A stretch of 64,000 nucleotides of DNA from Sympetrum striolatum (taxonomy: Eukaryota > Arthropoda > Insecta > Odonata > Libellulidae): positions 11,402,346 to 11,466,345 of the forward strand of contig OX388344.1 of the NCBI GenBank assembly GCA_947579665.1. The letters are read 5' to 3'. Positions within the stretch are counted from its first letter, which is position 1, and every line of letters begins with the position of its first letter. Shown in pieces: positions 59,535-64,000 of the stretch. The notes below the pieces were generated by a model. It saw nothing but the letters and a program-made list of their open reading frames with translations, was not told where the DNA came from and did not search any database. A program made the translations under genes and the position numbers.

Positions 59535-62500
59535 ATACGATCGATTTCAATCTATGAATATATTATCTTCTAAACTTCCTCCTATACTTCTCGGAATTCA
59601 GCTTTTTAGGAGTTTCCCTAATCGGTTACAAACGACTTCGCAACCAAAATAGTTTTCATACGAACAATATTTGCAGAAAACGCACTTAACGGAAATTCTT
59701 CGGCAATTCTTAGTGTATAAAGACTCCACGAAATGAAGACTTGGGCAGTAGATGATGAAATGAATGAAGTTGGAGAGAACTCCGGTTGGAGTCATGTCCA
59801 AAATGTATACAACGGGGTTTGTGTACCGGAGCAAGTTCCTCGATAAAAATAAATAATCCGACGTCGGTTATTTTCGGAAAATGAAATATTAGTCCCCGTG
59901 AGCTTCCGGTAGGTGACCTGCTCCACGTATTTTTAGCCGCCGCAAAACTTCGTGAAATATTATACAGCGCCTGCGAAGTATTCAATGGAAGATCCTCCTT
60001 TTGTTAAAACTCGATGACTCTTTTTGGAGGAAAAATATCATATCGAAAGATTAAGGAGACTAAATTACAACTTATTTGAAGTTATCTTATTTGTTCTTTC
60101 ATCTTTGCTTTAATAAAACTTCATGGTTTCTTTAATAATCGCAATCAAGGGTTATCAATCAGAAGGCGACCCCTGAGGACGGTAACATTGCTATTGAAAA
60201 GATCTTTGGGTACAATTATAGTGCGGAATTCCTTTGTTGCTTTAGCCGGCTCCCGGGAAGTAAGAGGAGGAACGCCGACAAAGACGGCGTTTAAACCTCT
60301 AATTAGGAGATTGTGGGCCTTCCTATTTCCAGCCAATCGTATCACTCCCCTCACTATTAAAGGTGTCTCTAATTTGTTAGTTGGGTTTCTATTTCTTTCA
60401 GCACTGCATTCTCCAGCCTATCAAGCATCAAATTTTGCCACATAAACTGTTCATGCCCCTTTAAAGGTAGTCATTTATTTGTAGGGTTTTATTGACCTTA
60501 TCTTAATATACGGCTTTGCATACATTAGTATCGCACTATATTTGCATAGTTTAAAATTGGATACTCAACTTCGTAAAAATTTTGCGCAAAAACTTATTCA
60601 AAAGAGCTTTGGAAGAGGATTTATATCGGAAAATGTTCGAATTTAACAAAATCCACTTTTTTCGCCTCTGCTTTGTCATAAGACTTTCAAGATGAAAAAG
60701 GGATAAAACAAATAGCGAAGCAATCACCAAATATTGATGCCAAGCGTCGAACCTAGGTCGTTTTTATTTAAACCTGATATAAAAGTGTTTTTATCCATCT
60801 TTCATCATGTTTAAACGTTACTTAGCTAATACTGCTTTACCAAATAATCTACTATGTTTACATATTTTCGAGGAATAAAACGAAAGGGTCCTGTGATAAT
60901 TATACACAGGTTGTGTTACTGTCATCAGCACTGAGGTTGATTGGCAGGGGGAATTATCACAGGTGCAAAGTGAGGCCCTACCAAGAAATCATTCATCACA
61001 AAAAACGACAAAACGTCCTTTTTTGCCCTCTCCTAAACTGCGGGTCCATTAAGGAGCGAGGGAGTCCCGTTGGTTGGAACCTCCACCACTTGCTACCAGA
61101 AGTTCTGCAGAGGAAATTAAGACTCCTAGACAACGTGAGCGGTAGAATACCACTTTTTTTCAAGGATTAATGTGATAAATTCAAAAGGAATATTTCAAGA
61201 TCCGTTCTTAAAATATCCGCTCTTGAAGAGAGCCTATTCCAGCCCACTGTGCGTGGGCACATAATTACCGCACAAATAAGAAGACTGCTTGGATATGGGG
61301 AAATGAAGGCGACGGAGGAATATGAAAAATTCGCTAAAGAGTAGAAAAGGAGTTGTGGTCGTCCTTCGATGGAAACTTGTTCTGTCGCCGGAGTCCTTTT
61401 CCATTCCTCTGCCGAAAATGATATTTCGTTCCAGTCGCACACAATTCGCAGGAACTGGGATATGCTGAGAATGTTTTCAGAGATGCATTCCATGTCATCA
61501 TTCTTATTACATTACATATCTCCGAGTCATCATATCCCATGAATTTTCGGTCTGAAAGAGTTCCAAAAATCTTTCAAAATTAGTGTTCAGTTATTCATGT
61601 TTTATGCATTACTTTTGTCCTTTTGTTCGTCATTGTTGTTTTTAGCGTTGTCACGAGAGAATTTCAAATATGCGAATTTTACGATAAATATTGAAAGGGT
61701 TCAAAAGGAATAAAAGCTGACTAAATTTCCAAAACGCTTATATCCTCAGTGAGCCAATATGCATTGGACTGTAAAAACTGAAAATTAATCTCAGTAAAGC
61801 GTTTTGTGGCATTCAATAACGGCAGACGAACATTCAGAAGTTTACATATTATCACTGCCCGAGAAAAAGGCAAATGGAAGATACACTCTTCTTTATCTTG
61901 TGCCAAAAGCAAAATGAAAATCATTCCATTCATGAAGATGCGATAGAAGGATGTCAGATGTGGTTGAATCATTTTTTTTATTTTTTAAGGGAGAGTTAAC
62001 TGAACATTGATCTAAAGAAACGATTCGTGAATTTAAAATGGAGAAAATTCACAGAGTAAGAGATCTGAATGTTTTAAATGAAACAAATTGAATCATTCTT
62101 GAAGTTCGTTTCAATGGCGGGCAGTTTTATTATTACCTCAATTAAAACACAGAAGTTTTGGAATTTCTTCAGCTAGATGTTGTCATTAACCAATAGCTTT
62201 TCATATCCTTCAGTCTCTAGATAAGTGTTTCTTATTAAAAAATAACAAGAATTAAAAACTGACTGTAAGTTCTATAAAACCCCTGGAAAACCATCTGAAA
62301 TATGCCCTTAAATTTAAACTGACGGCTGTATAAACGAAGCAGTTTCCTTACATACCAATCCTAGTATTGCGGTGATCTTAATTTCAGTCCTTACTTTCAA
62401 AGCGTTGACAATGCCTGTGAAACGCTGTACCTTTTACGTGACAAATGCAGAAGATGAATAGAAATCAGCGTCAGTTTCTTCCAGCTCCAGTAGACACGTA

Positions 62501-64000
62501 GAATATGTTCCATTCGTCTCGCATGACGGCAGATCAAACTATGGTTAATGTATTTATCAATGATAATTTTTCAAATTAGAAACTGGAACTGCATTAATGC
62601 AAAATCCAACATCGTGATGTGTTTTCATTTCTCTTTGAGATTGTGTAGCATTAACACCCGGAAATGTGCGGATCCAATTAGAATGATTAAGCGATGTTTC
62701 GAAGGGTACGTTTTCACCGCTAATGAGCTCTGCGTGCAAGAATTTCTTATTATTTCCAAATTGCGCTGTTGCATTTCCGAAGAAGCAGACGAACCTCGGA
62801 AAGAAGATTGAATTTAAAGGAGATATTCTGCGCTCTGATTGCGGAATCTACAAAATGACTTCTCGCGTCTGTCACGGGCATTATTACAGTTTCATTGACC
62901 AGTTTCCCATCAATTTCCAATTTTGAGGCGATTTCACTTTTAAACAAATTAAAACATATATTCACGCACTTCTCTATCGGAGAGAGGTCCTAATTTTCTT
63001 CGTTTATAATATTACATAGTATATGCATTTTCTTGCTCCTTTCTACTTTTTCACACACTCTACGCTACATATCGTTGTTTTATTCTTTTAAAAATTAAAT
63101 TAATAAAACGATGTTATAAAAAGGCTTTCCTGGTGGATAGTTTGGGTAAAAAGCCCTCGGGTTATCTTCCAGGTGGATTCCGGTGACCGCCAACGTTTCG
63201 ACGGCCGACTCTGCCTTCTTCCTCAGGGCTGCTGAGATGCTGTTTGAAATTGAAATTTTCTGTCCGGTATATACACTATGCGTCAATCCGGGGGGTCTCT
63301 TCTGATTGATCGTCCTCTCTCCAATCTTTGTTTTTGTTACTAAGCTCAAAGCTAGGTACGCATACATTCTAATTGTGAATACATAGCCATAATTTGATCG
63401 CCCTTCGCATAAAATCACACTTTTTCCAGTAATTTACCATTCATTCACTTCCTTCTTTCACAGTCATCGTAAAATACCCATTTCATAAAGACTTTGTCTC
63501 AATTAAAAATCATTCGTTATCCATTGTTTACTGATCACTCTGTTTTGTGGATGGCGATTCGCTGTACAATCAGTTAGAAATGCGTTTTCTTCAGACATCA
63601 TAAGCCCTCTTTCTGTGATAAACACTGCAATCTCGATAGATCTCCTTGTATTTCGTAACTCAACTGAGTCTGAATCATCTGCTAGCTGAGAAGATACTTT
63701 AACAGTACTACAATTCAACTCTCTCTACTTTTGAGGGACCAGGTTTCACTCTTGATCACGTCGGATTTTTCCCCCTCAGTTTGATTCTCAGTAAACTGCC
63801 TTTAACACGAGCAATTTGCTTTTGCCAATATTAGATTTTTATTCGTAACGTAAGGAAAGTGTTTGAGTAAACAGAATGCAGAGGGAATGTTTTCTGTGAA
63901 GTGCGTTGGTGAAAAAATAGAAGGGACATTATTAATGACTAAACAGTGAATGATTGACTAAATATAGACAATCGTCAAATCGTGCTCCGCGTTGGTATAG
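59535..64000. other. Intergenic; one isolated B-box-like site
   Basis: At 60744-60753 the minus strand reads CTAGGTTCGACGC, a B-box-like site without a tRNA around it. Otherwise no gene or shared repeat is recognised to the window end. Confidence 0.4.

Overview
The window reads as repeat-rich, intergenic animal nuclear DNA, most likely arthropod. It is AT-rich and has no operon structure and no long open frames. It carries decayed non-LTR retrotransposons (CR1/jockey-like and RTE-like reverse transcriptase tails), pogo/Tigger-type DNA transposons, MITE-like elements, tRNA-derived sequences and microsatellites. The species cannot be told from the sequence. I see no intact host gene. Almost all short open frames are chance, and the only clearly protein-like segments are transposon relics.

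The dominant structure is a higher-order tandem array at 10683-17460. It has six head-to-tail units of about 1.08-1.11 kb. Each unit is built from six related monomers of about 146-178 bp, and each monomer carries one tRNA T-arm/B-box-like motif (GGTTCGANNCC). Units come in two forms with nearly fixed lengths (type 1, 1076-1079 bp; type 2, 1107-1110 bp), ordered 2-1-1-2-1-1. Every unit ends in the hairpin CTTGCAGTATGCAAG (with small variants), and units are joined by AT-rich or GATA-type linkers. A seventh, solitary unit lies at 51144-52250, and a partial, more decayed unit lies on the minus strand at 1-783, so the family is both tandem and dispersed. It could be a satellite carrying phased TFIIIC-like sites, or a non-autonomous Helitron/Helentron-like element with internal repeats that has been amplified in tandem. 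The sequence alone does not decide.

Left part (1-10.6 kb): the partial unit, a perfect 11-bp GC hairpin, a broken reverse transcriptase tail (2490-3140), and a 2.1-kb long inverted repeat (7263-9373) with arms of about 540 bp. Its spacer holds a fragment of another dispersed repeat, found again at 55.4-55.9 kb.

Middle part (17.5-50 kb): a Tigger-type MITE with TA duplications (21031-21640), RTE relics (24380-25015 and about 35600-35810), two facing copies or ends of a GTCGC-rich element with tRNA-like termini (31024-31216 and 33691-33895), a transposon-like repeat at 34499-35195, a second class of reverse transcriptase tail (44041-44415), a decayed pogo-like transposon (46566-47766) and a possible small MITE (50185-50410). 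The stretches between are mostly featureless.

Right part (51-64 kb): the solitary unit, an unrecognised 111-codon frame, a tRNA-like palindrome (54037-54226), and the best-preserved retrotransposon tail (58691-59534), which ends in a GAAA-loop hairpin and an ATGTAG repeat tail. Shorter 3'-end fragments of that family occur at four other places.
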